Source: Bacteroides sp. AN502(2024) (GTDB lineage Bacteria > Bacteroidota > Bacteroidia > Bacteroidales > Bacteroidaceae). Taken from it: a stretch of 64,000 nt of DNA. A program made the position numbers and the translations under genes. The notes beneath the pieces were generated by a model. The model was given only the letters and a program-made list of their open reading frames with translations, was not told the DNA's origin and did no database searches. Positions 26,162 through 34,277 of the stretch are shown here, one piece after another (within the stretch, counting starts at the first letter, position 1; every line of letters begins with the position of its first letter). The stretch is taken from NCBI RefSeq assembly GCF_041227145.1, contig NZ_JBGFSP010000003.1, positions 1,798,001 through 1,862,000 on the forward strand, in the 5' to 3' direction.

Positions 26162-26394
26162 AAAATTGGAGATGGTAAGGCATCCAATAATATGTATATG
26201 AATTGTTCGATCCGGTACTGAAGCAATCCGAATCCTCCTACTAATTACAGTCAAATCTCCCACTAACTATTAAAAAGAAAAACCGCCTTCAGCCTTCAGT
26301 TCTTCACCAAAGTCCCTGTTCATCGGCGTTTGAGCCTGAAAGCACTCCTGAAAGCTAATGTGTATAACTCCGGCTCCTTCTATACTTATTTCCA

Positions 26395-26477
26395 ACAGAG
26401 GCTCTATTATAGCAAAACAAAGCCTGCATTTCATGGTAACAGAGCCTCTGTTATAACCAAACAGAGCCTACATTTCA
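26395..26477 (+). repeat. Two imperfect 39-bp direct repeats with palindromic core
   Basis: Units at 26395-26433 and 26439-26477 both start ACAGAG and end with CATTTCA. The second unit includes the palindrome TAACAGAG-C-CTCTGTTA. It is intergenic. The surrounding 26162-26866 otherwise shows no gene. Confidence 0.6.
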
Positions 26478-26866
26478 CCTCACAATAGATAGGTCTACCG
26501 GCAAGTCTGAAAAAAAAGCTGAAGGCAGATTATAGTATGAAAATTTAATAAGAATATGATTAGATCTATATTAATGTCGGAATTAAAAACCTTAAATTCT
26601 CAACACAAATAACAGATCGCAATGAACTTATCTATTTCAACTGATAATTGGATTTGCCCTGGTATTATTCACGCACTCTTCCTGATGGCTAAACCCGAAC
26701 AAAGGGGATGCTGCTAACACTGAAGCAACGCTTGCTACCCCCCCTGCTCCCACTCCATACTGATTTAGGTGTCTCGTTGACGAATTCGCAAAATGATCTG
26801 ACATCCGCAAGCAAATGTCAGAGAATTCAGTCAATGAGTACACGTCTCTCTCATACAAAAAAACGA

Positions 26867-26983
26867 AAATCCTCTTTCAACCTATCACCGTCTTCCTGAA
26901 ACTCCTTATTCATCGTATTTACAGAGCGGTGATAGGTTGTCACTAACCTATCACCTCATCTATCACCTATCACCGCCTATTTT
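26867..26983 (+). repeat. Dispersed repeat, copy C
   Basis: Nearly identical to the reverse complement of copy B, and close to copy A. It has the same GGTGATAGGTT / AACCTATCACC stem and CCTATCACC iterations. It is followed at once by an array of the AACAAAGTG type. Confidence 0.85.
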
Positions 26984-27020
26984 CCTATAGTAAACAGTCA
27001 TTTAAAACATTTTGTGTCTT

Positions 27021-27153
27021 GAACAAAGTGTTCCACCGTGTTGAAACAAAGTGTTCAGCGCTTTGAAACAAAGTGTTCCACCGTGTTGGAACAAAGTGTT
27101 CAGCGCCTTGGAACAAAGTGTTTCAAGCTATTGAAACATCTTGAAACAAATCG
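27021..27153. repeat. Tandem 22-23-bp repeat array, inverted relative to the 3.4-kb array
   Basis: Five AACAAAGTG cores start at 27022, 27045, 27067, 27090 and 27112. The end (TTGAAACATCTTGAAACAAA) is the reverse complement of the array flank at about 3419-3439 apart from rare changes, so the whole copy C plus array is an inverted duplicate of the left composite. Confidence 0.85.
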
Positions 27154-27205
27154 CATTCTCTGCAAAAAGGCACAAAAAAAGAGCGAATCATTCCGCTCCA
27201 CCTTT

Positions 27206-27235
27206 AAAGAATCCCCTTAATGGGATTCTTTTTTT
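27206..27235. terminator. Hairpin terminator, usable on both strands
   Basis: 10-bp stem AAAGAATCCC (27206-27215) / GGGATTCTTT (27222-27231), 6-nt loop, then a T run. No annotated plus-strand gene precedes it, so it may insulate mnmG or end transcription from the repeat region. From 27240 to 27760 the DNA is AT-rich with four CTAATACCT copies (27274, 27322, 27343, 27371) and no gene. Confidence 0.6.
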
Positions 27236-27766
27236 CATCTTTCATTTACTCGTTACCTGAAAACTACTTTCTACTAATACCTAATCAAAACAATCTTTTT
27301 CTTAAAAACTAATCTTAAAATCTAATACCTTAATTTTATAAACTAATACCTTTCGTATATTACCTTTTTTCTAATACCTAAAAATCTTAGTAGTTTCATT
27401 ATTACGCTGCAAAGTTATAGCTGTTTCAAAAAAAAGACAAGGGCTATGATCGAAAAAATCAAATTTCAACCTGCTTTTTTGATTTATGTCAAGACAAAAG
27501 ACAAATTTAACACTTATCGTTCTAGTTTCATTCGTACTCCGGTCGATTTTCAACTAACAAAAAGCAAGTATAATCCCCCTATTTTAAAACAAAAACATGC
27601 ATTTTAAAAGAGAACAGAGACATATAGATTCAATAAAGTCCACAAACGCCGAACAGCCTGCACATTTTCGAACCGAAATTACGACGATTTTTCAAAGAAG
27701 TCGGACAGCTCCTCGGATTTTCAGAAGCAAAAAGAGCATGGAGATATATTTCTCGCAACTTTTCCG

Positions 27767-27774
27767 TAACTTTG
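27767..27774 (+). promoter_or_regulatory. -7 promoter element of mnmG; decides the start codon
   Basis: TAACTTTG is a perfect TAnnTTTG. It overlaps the TTG that a long-ORF reading would use as start (27772), so translation must begin at the ATG at 27802, leaving a leader of about 20 nt. Confidence 0.7.
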
Positions 27775-27801
27775 CACCGTTTGATAATAAATAAGACAGG
27801 A

Positions 27802-29688
27802 ATGGATTTTAAGTACGATGTAATTGTAATTGGTGCCGGACATGCTGGTTGCGAAGCAGCGGCCGCTGCTGCAAATTTAGGTTCCAAGACTTGCCTCATC
27901 ACGATGGATATGAACAAGATTGGACAAATGAGTTGCAACCCTGCCGTAGGCGGAATTGCGAAAGGACAAATAGTACGCGAAATAGATGCACTGGGCGGAC
28001 AGATGGGATTGGTGACGGACGAAACAGCCATCCAGTTTCGAATACTGAACCGTTCGAAAGGTCCCGCCATGTGGAGCCCCCGTGCCCAATGCGACCGCGC
28101 CAAGTTTATCTGGTCCTGGCGGGAAAAATTGGAGAATACGCCCAATCTTCATATCTGGCAAGATACGGTATGCGAACTTCTCGTTGAAAACGGTATAGTG
28201 ACCGGACTGGTTACCGTGTGGGGGGTTACTTTCAGGGCAAAATGTGTTGTCCTCACCGCAGGAACTTTCCTTAACGGATTGATGCACGTAGGACGATACC
28301 AGTTGCCGGGAGGAAGAATGGCAGAACCGGCTTCTTACAAATTAACCGAATCCATCGCTCGCCATGGCATCACTTACGGAAGAATGAAAACCGGAACCCC
28401 GGTACGAATCGATGCGCGCAGCGTTCATTTCGACCAGATGGAAACGCAGGACGGAGAATGTGACTTCCATAAGTTCTCCTTCATGAACACAAGTGTGCGC
28501 CACTTGAAGCAACTGCAATGCTGGACTTGCTATACGAACGAAGAGGTACACCAGATTCTACGTGACGGATTGCCGGATTCCCCCCTATTCAACGGGCAAA
28601 TTCAAAGCATCGGTCCACGTTATTGCCCGAGCATCGAAACAAAGATTGTGACCTTCCCTGACAAGGCCCAGCATCAATTGTTCCTCGAACCGGAAGGTGA
28701 AACAACGCAGGAATTATATCTCAACGGATTTTCCTCTTCACTTCCGATGAACATACAAATTGACGCTTTAAAGAAAATTCCCGCTTTCAAAGATTTGGTG
28801 ATCTATCGCCCGGGATATGCAATTGAATATGATTATTTCGATCCGACGCAGCTAAAGCATACGCTGGAATCGAAAATTATCGGCAACTTATTCTTTGCCG
28901 GACAGGTAAATGGTACTACCGGATACGAAGAAGCAGGCGGACAAGGATTGATAGCCGGAATCAATGCGCACATCAATTGTCACGGAGGTAAATCCTTCAC
29001 ACTGGCACGCGATGAAGCATATATTGGCGTATTAATCGACGATTTGGTAACCAAAGGTGTCGATGAGCCTTATCGGATGTTTACTTCACGTGCAGAGTAT
29101 CGTATATTGCTCCGGATGGACGATGCCGATATGCGCCTGACTGAACGTGCTTATAAACTCGGACTGGCTAAGGAGAACCGATATCAATTAATGAAAAGCA
29201 AGAAAGAAGCGGTGGAACAGATCATTTCTTTCACCCATGATTATTCGATGAAACCGGCATTAATTAATGATGCACTCGAAAAGATAGGGACTACCCCCCT
29301 ACGTCAAGGATGCAAACTGATAGAAATTCTGAACCGCCCACAAGTGACGATTGAAAATATCTCGAAATATGTTCCGGCATTTCAACGCGAACTGGATAAA
29401 GCTACCGATTCCAACCAGGACCGTAAAGAGGAGATTCTGGAAGCTGCCGAAATTCTAATCAAATATCAAGGATATATCGATAGAGAACGAATGATAGCAG
29501 AAAAACTGGCAAGACTTGAAAGCATCAGAATCAAAGGTAAATTTGATTATGCTTCCATCCAGTCGTTATCGACAGAAGCCCGACAAAAACTAATAAAGAT
29601 AGATCCGGAAACAATTGCTCAAGCGAGCAGAATCCCGGGAGTATCGCCAAGCGATATCAACGTACTACTGGTACTTTCCGGGCGATAA
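27802..29688 (+). CDS. mnmG: tRNA uridine-5-carboxymethylaminomethyl modification enzyme MnmG (GidA)
   Basis: A 628-residue FAD protein that, with MnmE, modifies the wobble uridine (cmnm5U34) of several tRNAs. The dinucleotide-binding GAGHAG is at residues 11-16, and the family blocks CNPAVGGIAKG, GTFLNGLMHVG, AGQVNGTTGYEEAGGQG and the C-terminal IPGVSPSDINVLLV are all present. The start at 27802 is chosen because a -7 promoter box covers the upstream TTG. It leads the run mnmG, apt, uvrC. A parS-like palindrome lies 8 bp after its stop. Confidence 0.97.
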   Translation: MDFKYDVIVIGAGHAGCEAAAAAANLGSKTCLITMDMNKIGQMSCNPAVGGIAKGQIVREIDALGGQMGLVTDETAIQFRILNRSKGPAMWSPRAQCDRAKFIWSWREKLENTPNLHIWQDTVCELLVENGIVTGLVTVWGVTFRAKCVVLTAGTFLNGLMHVGRYQLPGGRMAEPASYKLTESIARHGITYGRMKTGTPVRIDARSVHFDQMETQDGECDFHKFSFMNTSVRHLKQLQCWTCYTNEEVHQILRDGLPDSPLFNGQIQSIGPRYCPSIETKIVTFPDKAQHQLFLEPEGETTQELYLNGFSSSLPMNIQIDALKKIPAFKDLVIYRPGYAIEYDYFDPTQLKHTLESKIIGNLFFAGQVNGTTGYEEAGGQGLIAGINAHINCHGGKSFTLARDEAYIGVLIDDLVTKGVDEPYRMFTSRAEYRILLRMDDADMRLTERAYKLGLAKENRYQLMKSKKEAVEQIISFTHDYSMKPALINDALEKIGTTPLRQGCKLIEILNRPQVTIENISKYVPAFQRELDKATDSNQDRKEEILEAAEILIKYQGYIDRERMIAEKLARLESIRIKGKFDYASIQSLSTEARQKLIKIDPETIAQASRIPGVSPSDINVLLVLSGR

Positions 29689-29695
29689 TCGGCAA

Positions 29696-29711
29696 CGTTT
29701 CACGTGAAACA
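29696..29711. promoter_or_regulatory. parS-like ParB-binding site
   Basis: CGTTTCACGTGAAACA matches 15 of 16 bases of the bacterial parS consensus TGTTTCACGTGAAACA, including the full 14-bp palindrome GTTTCACGTGAAAC (29697-29710). It lies in the mnmG-apt gap. No second copy was seen in the window. Function in chromosome segregation is inferred from the match only. Confidence 0.65.
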
Positions 29712-29738
29712 ATACATTTAAAGAAACGATATAAATCA

Positions 29739-30269
29739 ATGATTATGAGCAAAGAAACGCTAATTAAAAGTATCCGGAAAATACCGGATTTCCCCATTCC
29801 CGGAATTCTGTTCTACGATGTCACCACTCTATTCAAAGACCCGTGGTGCCTGCAGGAATTATCAAACATCATGTATGAAATGTACAAGGATAAAGGCATC
29901 ACCAAAGTAGTAGGTATAGAATCAAGAGGTTTTATCATGGGACCTATCCTGGCTACCCGACTGAATGCCGGTTTCATTCCTATCCGCAAGCCGGGCAAAC
30001 TTCCCGCTGAGACACTTGAGGAGAGCTATGACAAAGAATACGGGAAAGACACCATACAAATTCATAAAGATGCGTTGGATGAAAACGACGTAGTTCTGCT
30101 ACACGATGACTTACTGGCAACGGGCGGAACGATGAAAGCAGCATGCGAACTGGTAGGGAAATTGCGACCCAAGAAAGTATATGTAAACTTCATCATCGAA
30201 CTGAAGGACCTGAATGGAAAGTCTGTATTTGGAGATGATGTAGAAGTCGAATCCGTATTGTCTTTATAA
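29739..30269 (+). CDS. apt: Adenine phosphoribosyltransferase
   Basis: A 176-residue purine-salvage enzyme joining adenine and PRPP to give AMP. The PRPP-binding loop is seen as VVLLHDDLLATGGTMKAA, and GIESRGFIMGP and the flexible-loop region KLPAETLEESYDKEYGKD are typical of Apt. Two starts are close together: ATG 29739 (MIMSKE) or ATG 29745 (MSKE). It lies 50 bp after mnmG and is likely read from the same promoter. uvrC downstream has its own promoter. Confidence 0.96.
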   Translation: MIMSKETLIKSIRKIPDFPIPGILFYDVTTLFKDPWCLQELSNIMYEMYKDKGITKVVGIESRGFIMGPILATRLNAGFIPIRKPGKLPAETLEESYDKEYGKDTIQIHKDALDENDVVLLHDDLLATGGTMKAACELVGKLRPKKVYVNFIIELKDLNGKSVFGDDVEVESVLSL

Positions 30270-30279
30270 TTGTCTGTCA

Positions 30280-30309
30280 TTGTCTTTATAAAGGATTTGA
30301 TTATATTTG
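30280..30309 (+). promoter_or_regulatory. uvrC promoter
   Basis: TTG at 30280-30282, 19-nt spacer, TATATTTG at 30302-30309. This is the best match to the Bacteroides -33/-7 consensus in the window. Confidence 0.75.
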
Positions 30310-30331
30310 CAGGAGGATGTGTCATAGCTCT

Positions 30332-30361
30332 CAAGAGGAGTTTTGGCACCCTCTTTTTATT
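30332..30361 (+). promoter_or_regulatory. Terminator-like hairpin in the uvrC leader
   Basis: Downstream of the uvrC promoter, AAGAGG and CCTCTT can pair around AGTTTTGGCAC, followed by TTTATTTTA. An overlapping alternative pairing CTCT-CA-AGAG just upstream would exclude it. Stems are short, so attenuation is only a suggestion. Confidence 0.3.
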
Positions 30362-30387
30362 TTAGACATCTCCCGGTCCTAACGATT

Positions 30388-32229
30388 ATGAATACAGAAA
30401 CGAACAGCAACGTCAATGAATATTTAAAAGGGATTGTAGCCAACCTCCCCGAAAAGCCCGGTATTTACCAATACCTGAACGCGGAAGGGACCATTATATA
30501 CGTTGGAAAGGCTAAAAATCTAAAGAAAAGAGTCTACTCCTACTTCAGCAAAGAGCATGAACCGGGAAAGACACGGGTGCTGGTGAGCAAAATCGCCGAT
30601 ATTCGTTACATTGTAGTCAACACGGAAGAAGATGCGTTATTGCTGGAGAATAATCTGATAAAGAAATATAAGCCGCGCTACAACGTTCTATTAAAGGACG
30701 ACAAGACCTATCCTTCCATTTGTGTACAAAACGAGTATTTTCCCAGAGTCTTCAAAACAAGGAAGATTATCAGGAACGGTTCTTCCTATTATGGACCGTA
30801 TAGCCACATTCCGTCGATGTATGCAGTACTGGATCTGATAAAGCACTTATATCCTTTGCGTACCTGTAGTCTGAACCTAACTCCGGAAAATATACGGGCA
30901 GGCAAGTTCAATGTATGCCTGGAATATCATATAAAAAATTGTGCGGGACCGTGCATCGGCCTGCAATCGCAGGAAGATTATCTTAAAAACATTGATGAAA
31001 TCAAGGAGATTCTGAAAGGGAATACCCAAGAAATCAGCCGTATGCTACTGGAAAAGATGCAATCATTGGCCGACGAGATGAAGTTTGAAGAGGCACAGAA
31101 AGTCAAGGAAAAATATCTCCTAATAGAAAACTACCGCTCCAAATCGGAGGTAGTAAGTGCTGTATTACATAATATTGACGTATTTTCCATCGAAGAGGGA
31201 GACTCCAATTCCGTTTTCATCAACTATTTGCATATTACAAACGGTGCCATCAATCAAGCATTTACATTCGAATATAAAAAGAGGCTGAATGAATCAAAAG
31301 AGGAGCTTTTGACACTGGGTATTATCGAAATGCGGGAACGTTACAAGAGCCAATCCAGAGAGATCATAGTGCCTTTTGAACTTGATTTGGAGCTAAATAA
31401 CATCGTATTCACCGTTCCACAGCGAGGAGATAAGAAAAAACTGCTGGATCTTTCGATTCTAAACGTAAAACAATACAAGGCCGACCGCCTAAAACAAGCG
31501 GAAAAGCTGAATCCGGAGCAAAGAAGTATGCGGTTAATGAAAGAAATACAGCAAGAGCTACATCTGGATAGACCTCCTTTGCAAATTGAATGCTTTGACA
31601 ATTCAAACATACAGGGTTCCGATGCTGTGGCCGCTTGTGTTGTTTTCAAAAAGGCCAAACCATCTAAGAAAGATTATCGGAAATACAATATAAAAACGGT
31701 TGTAGGGCCTGACGACTATGCATCCATGAAAGAGGTTGTCAAAAGGCGTTACCAACGTGCTATTGAAGAGAATTCCCCCCTACCCGACCTGATTATCACC
31801 GATGGCGGAAAAGGCCAAATGGAAGTCGTTAGAGAGGTAATTGAAGACGAATTGAATCTGACAATCCCCATCGCCGGACTGGCAAAGGATAATCGGCATC
31901 GCACATCAGAACTGCTTTTCGGATTTCCTCCGAAGACCATCGGCATCCAACAGCAAAGTCCGTTATTCCGTTTACTGACACAGATTCAGGACGAGGTGCA
32001 CCGTTTTGCCATCAGTTTCCATCGTGATAAACGTAGCAAACGGCAGGTTGCATCGGCATTAGACAATATCAAAGGGGTTGGAGAAAAGACAAAAAGAGCG
32101 CTTCTGAAAGAATTTAAGAGCGTAAAACGGATAAAAGAAGCCTCTTTTGAGGAAATTGCCGCTGTCATCGGAGAAGCAAAAGCCAAGACTGTAAAAGCTG
32201 GATTGAGCGATGAATCGGCAGAAAATTAA
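30388..32229 (+). CDS. uvrC: UvrABC nuclease subunit C
   Basis: A 613-residue dual-incision nuclease of nucleotide excision repair. The GIY-YIG domain is near the start (GIYQYLNAEGTIIYVGKAKN), then a UvrB-interacting UVR helix pair (MKFEEAQKVKEKY), the RNase H-like domain with IECFDNSNIQGSDAVAACVV and LIITDGGKGQ, and C-terminal helix-hairpin-helix motifs (LDNIKGVGEKTKRALL). The ATG at 30388 (MNTETNSN) is preferred over a TTG at 30343 because the latter lies in a leader hairpin and adds an unrelated stretch. Confidence 0.96.
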   Translation: MNTETNSNVNEYLKGIVANLPEKPGIYQYLNAEGTIIYVGKAKNLKKRVYSYFSKEHEPGKTRVLVSKIADIRYIVVNTEEDALLLENNLIKKYKPRYNVLLKDDKTYPSICVQNEYFPRVFKTRKIIRNGSSYYGPYSHIPSMYAVLDLIKHLYPLRTCSLNLTPENIRAGKFNVCLEYHIKNCAGPCIGLQSQEDYLKNIDEIKEILKGNTQEISRMLLEKMQSLADEMKFEEAQKVKEKYLLIENYRSKSEVVSAVLHNIDVFSIEEGDSNSVFINYLHITNGAINQAFTFEYKKRLNESKEELLTLGIIEMRERYKSQSREIIVPFELDLELNNIVFTVPQRGDKKKLLDLSILNVKQYKADRLKQAEKLNPEQRSMRLMKEIQQELHLDRPPLQIECFDNSNIQGSDAVAACVVFKKAKPSKKDYRKYNIKTVVGPDDYASMKEVVKRRYQRAIEENSPLPDLIITDGGKGQMEVVREVIEDELNLTIPIAGLAKDNRHRTSELLFGFPPKTIGIQQQSPLFRLLTQIQDEVHRFAISFHRDKRSKRQVASALDNIKGVGEKTKRALLKEFKSVKRIKEASFEEIAAVIGEAKAKTVKAGLSDESAEN

Positions 32230-32268
32230 TAAAAGGCGGAGTAGAACCAGCTATCTTTTTATCACTTT

Positions 32269-32327
32269 TAGGCACGGATTTCACAGTTGAATTACCCTAA
32301 ACGCACAATCTGTGAAATCCGTGCCTA
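32269..32327. repeat. 18-bp perfect inverted repeat, intergenic
   Basis: TAGGCACGGATTTCACAG (32269-32286) and its exact complement (32310-32327) around a 23-nt loop, between uvrC and dtd. There is no T run right after it. It resembles the CACGGATTTCAC-type intergenic repeats of Bacteroides, from recollection. It may also end uvrC transcription. Confidence 0.6.
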
Positions 32328-32405
32328 GATAATAAATCAATCAAGTTTTCGACAAAACCTTATAATATTTTCCAATCAATACACCATTTTCTCTTCTGAA
32401 TTTTG

Positions 32406-32413
32406 TAAATTTG
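32406..32413 (+). promoter_or_regulatory. -7 promoter element of dtd
   Basis: TAAATTTG, a perfect TAnnTTTG, 32 bp before the dtd ATG. No convincing -33 TTG. Confidence 0.5.
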
Positions 32414-32445
32414 CCTTTCCTAATCATGAAATAGAATAAAGAACA

Positions 32446-32898
32446 ATGAGAATAGTCATACAACGGGTAACCCATGCGTCAGTAACCATTGAAGGACACT
32501 GCAAGTCTTCCATCGGGAAAGGGATGCTGGTATTAGTCGGCATTGAAGAAGCAGACGGGCAGGAAGATATCGACTGGCTCTGCAAGAAGATTGTAAATCT
32601 ACGTATCTTCGATGATGAGAATGGCGTAATGAACAAATCTATTTTAGAAGATGGAGGTGAGATCCTGGTTATCAGCCAGTTCACGTTACACGCTTCTACC
32701 AAGAAGGGAAATCGTCCTTCCTATATCAAAGCCGCCAAACCGGATGTTTCTATCCCACTCTACGAACAATTCTGCAAAGATTTAAGCAGTGCGTTGGGAA
32801 AAGAAATAGGCACAGGAACCTTTGGAGCAGACATGAAAGTCGAACTTCTAAACGACGGCCCTGTCACTATATGTATGGATACGAAAAACAAAGAATAA
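32446..32898 (+). CDS. dtd: D-aminoacyl-tRNA deacylase
   Basis: A 150-residue proofreading enzyme that hydrolyses D-aminoacyl-tRNAs (and Gly-tRNA-Ala). The active-site motif SQFTLHAST and the Gly-cisPro motif NDGPVTI near the C-terminus are both intact. The length is normal. It starts a compact run dtd, MazG-like, deoC with small gaps (21 bp to the next gene), suggesting one transcript from the -7 box at 32406. Confidence 0.95.
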   Translation: MRIVIQRVTHASVTIEGHCKSSIGKGMLVLVGIEEADGQEDIDWLCKKIVNLRIFDDENGVMNKSILEDGGEILVISQFTLHASTKKGNRPSYIKAAKPDVSIPLYEQFCKDLSSALGKEIGTGTFGADMKVELLNDGPVTICMDTKNKE

Positions 32899-32919
32899 TA
32901 ACCCAAACCATTAACAATT

Positions 32920-33258
32920 ATGACTCTGGAAGAAGCACAAAAACAAGTGGACCAATGGATAAAAACATACGGCGTCCGTTACTTCAGCGAGTTGACCAAC
33001 ATGGCAGTTCTGACGGAAGAAGTAGGAGAACTGGCGCGTGTCATGGCACGCAAATATGGCGACCAGTCCTTCAAAGAAGGAGAAAAAGAGAATATAGATG
33101 AAGAGATAGCAGACGTTTTATGGGTGCTTCTCTGCATCGCCAACCAGACAGGTGTGGACATCACCACTGCTTTCCGGAAAAGCATAGAGAAGAAAACGAA
33201 ACGAGATAATAAAAGACATATCAACAACCCAAAACTGAAAGATCATGGAAGAGAATAA
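32920..33258 (+). CDS. MazG-like nucleotide pyrophosphohydrolase
   Basis: A 112-residue all-alpha NTP pyrophosphohydrolase of the MazG/RS21-C6 type. The metal-binding pattern is visible as LTEEVGELARVMARKYGDQ and then IDEEIADVLWVLLCIANQTG (EExxE, then ExxD). Small MazG-like enzymes clean non-canonical or excess nucleotides, but the preferred substrate is unknown. The 3' end overlaps deoC by 14 bp. Its setting with deoC and dtd suggests a nucleotide and translation housekeeping role. Confidence 0.85.
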   Translation: MTLEEAQKQVDQWIKTYGVRYFSELTNMAVLTEEVGELARVMARKYGDQSFKEGEKENIDEEIADVLWVLLCIANQTGVDITTAFRKSIEKKTKRDNKRHINNPKLKDHGRE

Positions 33259-34147
33259 CTCACAGCTCAACAAATTCGATGCCGCATTGGCAAAGTACAA
33301 TACCAATCTGAGCGATGCAGATATTCAAGCTCGCGTAGCTGAATTGATAGAGAAAAAAGTACCGGAGAACAACACGGAAGAGGTTAAGAAGTTCCTGTTC
33401 AACTGCATCGACCTGACCACCCTGAATAGTACGGACAGCGACGAAAGCGTGATGCACTTTACCGAGAAAGTCAATCAGTTTGACGACGAATATCCTGATC
33501 TGAAAAATGTTGCAGCCATCTGTGTATATCCCAATTTTGCTGCCATCGTTAAAAACACATTGGAGGTAGACGGGATCAATATTGCTTGTGTATCAGGAGG
33601 ATTCCCTTCTTCGCAAACCTTCATTGAAGTAAAAGTGGCAGAAACAGCATTGGCAATCGCAGAAGGTGCAGATGAAATAGATATTGTCATTTCCGTCGGT
33701 AAATTCCTAAACGGAGACTACAAAGGTATGTGCGAAGAAATACAGGAATTAAAGGAGGTTTGCAAGGAACGCCACCTCAAAGTGATCCTCGAAACAGGTG
33801 CACTCAAGAGTGCTTCCAACATCAAGAAAGCCTCTATCCTATCCATGTATTCGGGTGCAGACTTTATCAAGACTTCCACCGGTAAGCAACAGCCTGCCGC
33901 TACTCCGGAAGCCGCTTATGTGATGTGTGAGGCCATCAAAGAATACCACCAGAAGACCGGAATCAAGATTGGATTCAAACCGGCAGGTGGCATCAGCACA
34001 GTGAATGATGCGATTATTTACTACACAATTGTAAAAGAGCTATTAGGTGAAGAATGGCTGGATAACCGACTGTTCCGATTGGGAACCAGCCGTTTAGCCA
34101 ATCTCCTCCTTTCTGACATTAAAGGGGAAGAAATCAAGTTCTTCTAA
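33245..34147 (+). CDS. deoC: Deoxyribose-phosphate aldolase
   Basis: A 300-residue class I aldolase cleaving 2-deoxyribose 5-phosphate to glyceraldehyde 3-phosphate and acetaldehyde. The Schiff-base lysine is in DFIKTSTGKQ and the second conserved lysine in IGFKPAGGIS. DEIDIVISVGKFLNGDY is the central conserved block. It is of the longer form with an N-terminal extension of about 40 residues. It overlaps the MazG-like gene, and a hairpin terminator follows the stop. Confidence 0.95.
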   Translation: MEENNSQLNKFDAALAKYNTNLSDADIQARVAELIEKKVPENNTEEVKKFLFNCIDLTTLNSTDSDESVMHFTEKVNQFDDEYPDLKNVAAICVYPNFAAIVKNTLEVDGINIACVSGGFPSSQTFIEVKVAETALAIAEGADEIDIVISVGKFLNGDYKGMCEEIQELKEVCKERHLKVILETGALKSASNIKKASILSMYSGADFIKTSTGKQQPAATPEAAYVMCEAIKEYHQKTGIKIGFKPAGGISTVNDAIIYYTIVKELLGEEWLDNRLFRLGTSRLANLLLSDIKGEEIKFF

Positions 34148-34181
34148 AAGCTAAAGGCTACATTAGCAATCAAATACGCCT

Positions 34182-34229
34182 TACCGCGCGATTCCCGTAC
34201 TCCGAGAACCGACGCGGTATTTTTTATTT
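34182..34229 (+). terminator. Terminator after deoC
   Basis: TACCGCG (34182-34188) pairs with CGCGGTA (34213-34219) across a 24-nt interior, followed by TTTTTTATTT. It lies between convergent genes. Confidence 0.6.
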
Positions 34230-34277
34230 ATGAAAAAACTAAAGAAAATCCGGAGATCCAAATAAGTACCGGAAGAA

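Noticed and set aside
26637..26858. 73-codon minus-strand ORF with a Gly/Ala/Ser/Val-rich segment that recalls small bacteriocins
   Set aside because: TTG start, no ribosome-binding site or promoter, no double-glycine leader and no export genes nearby.
27038..27220. 60-codon ORF in the tandem array
   Set aside because: It only translates the repeat units.
27772..27801. TTG start for mnmG
   Set aside because: The codon is part of a perfect -7 promoter box, so it lies upstream of the transcript start.
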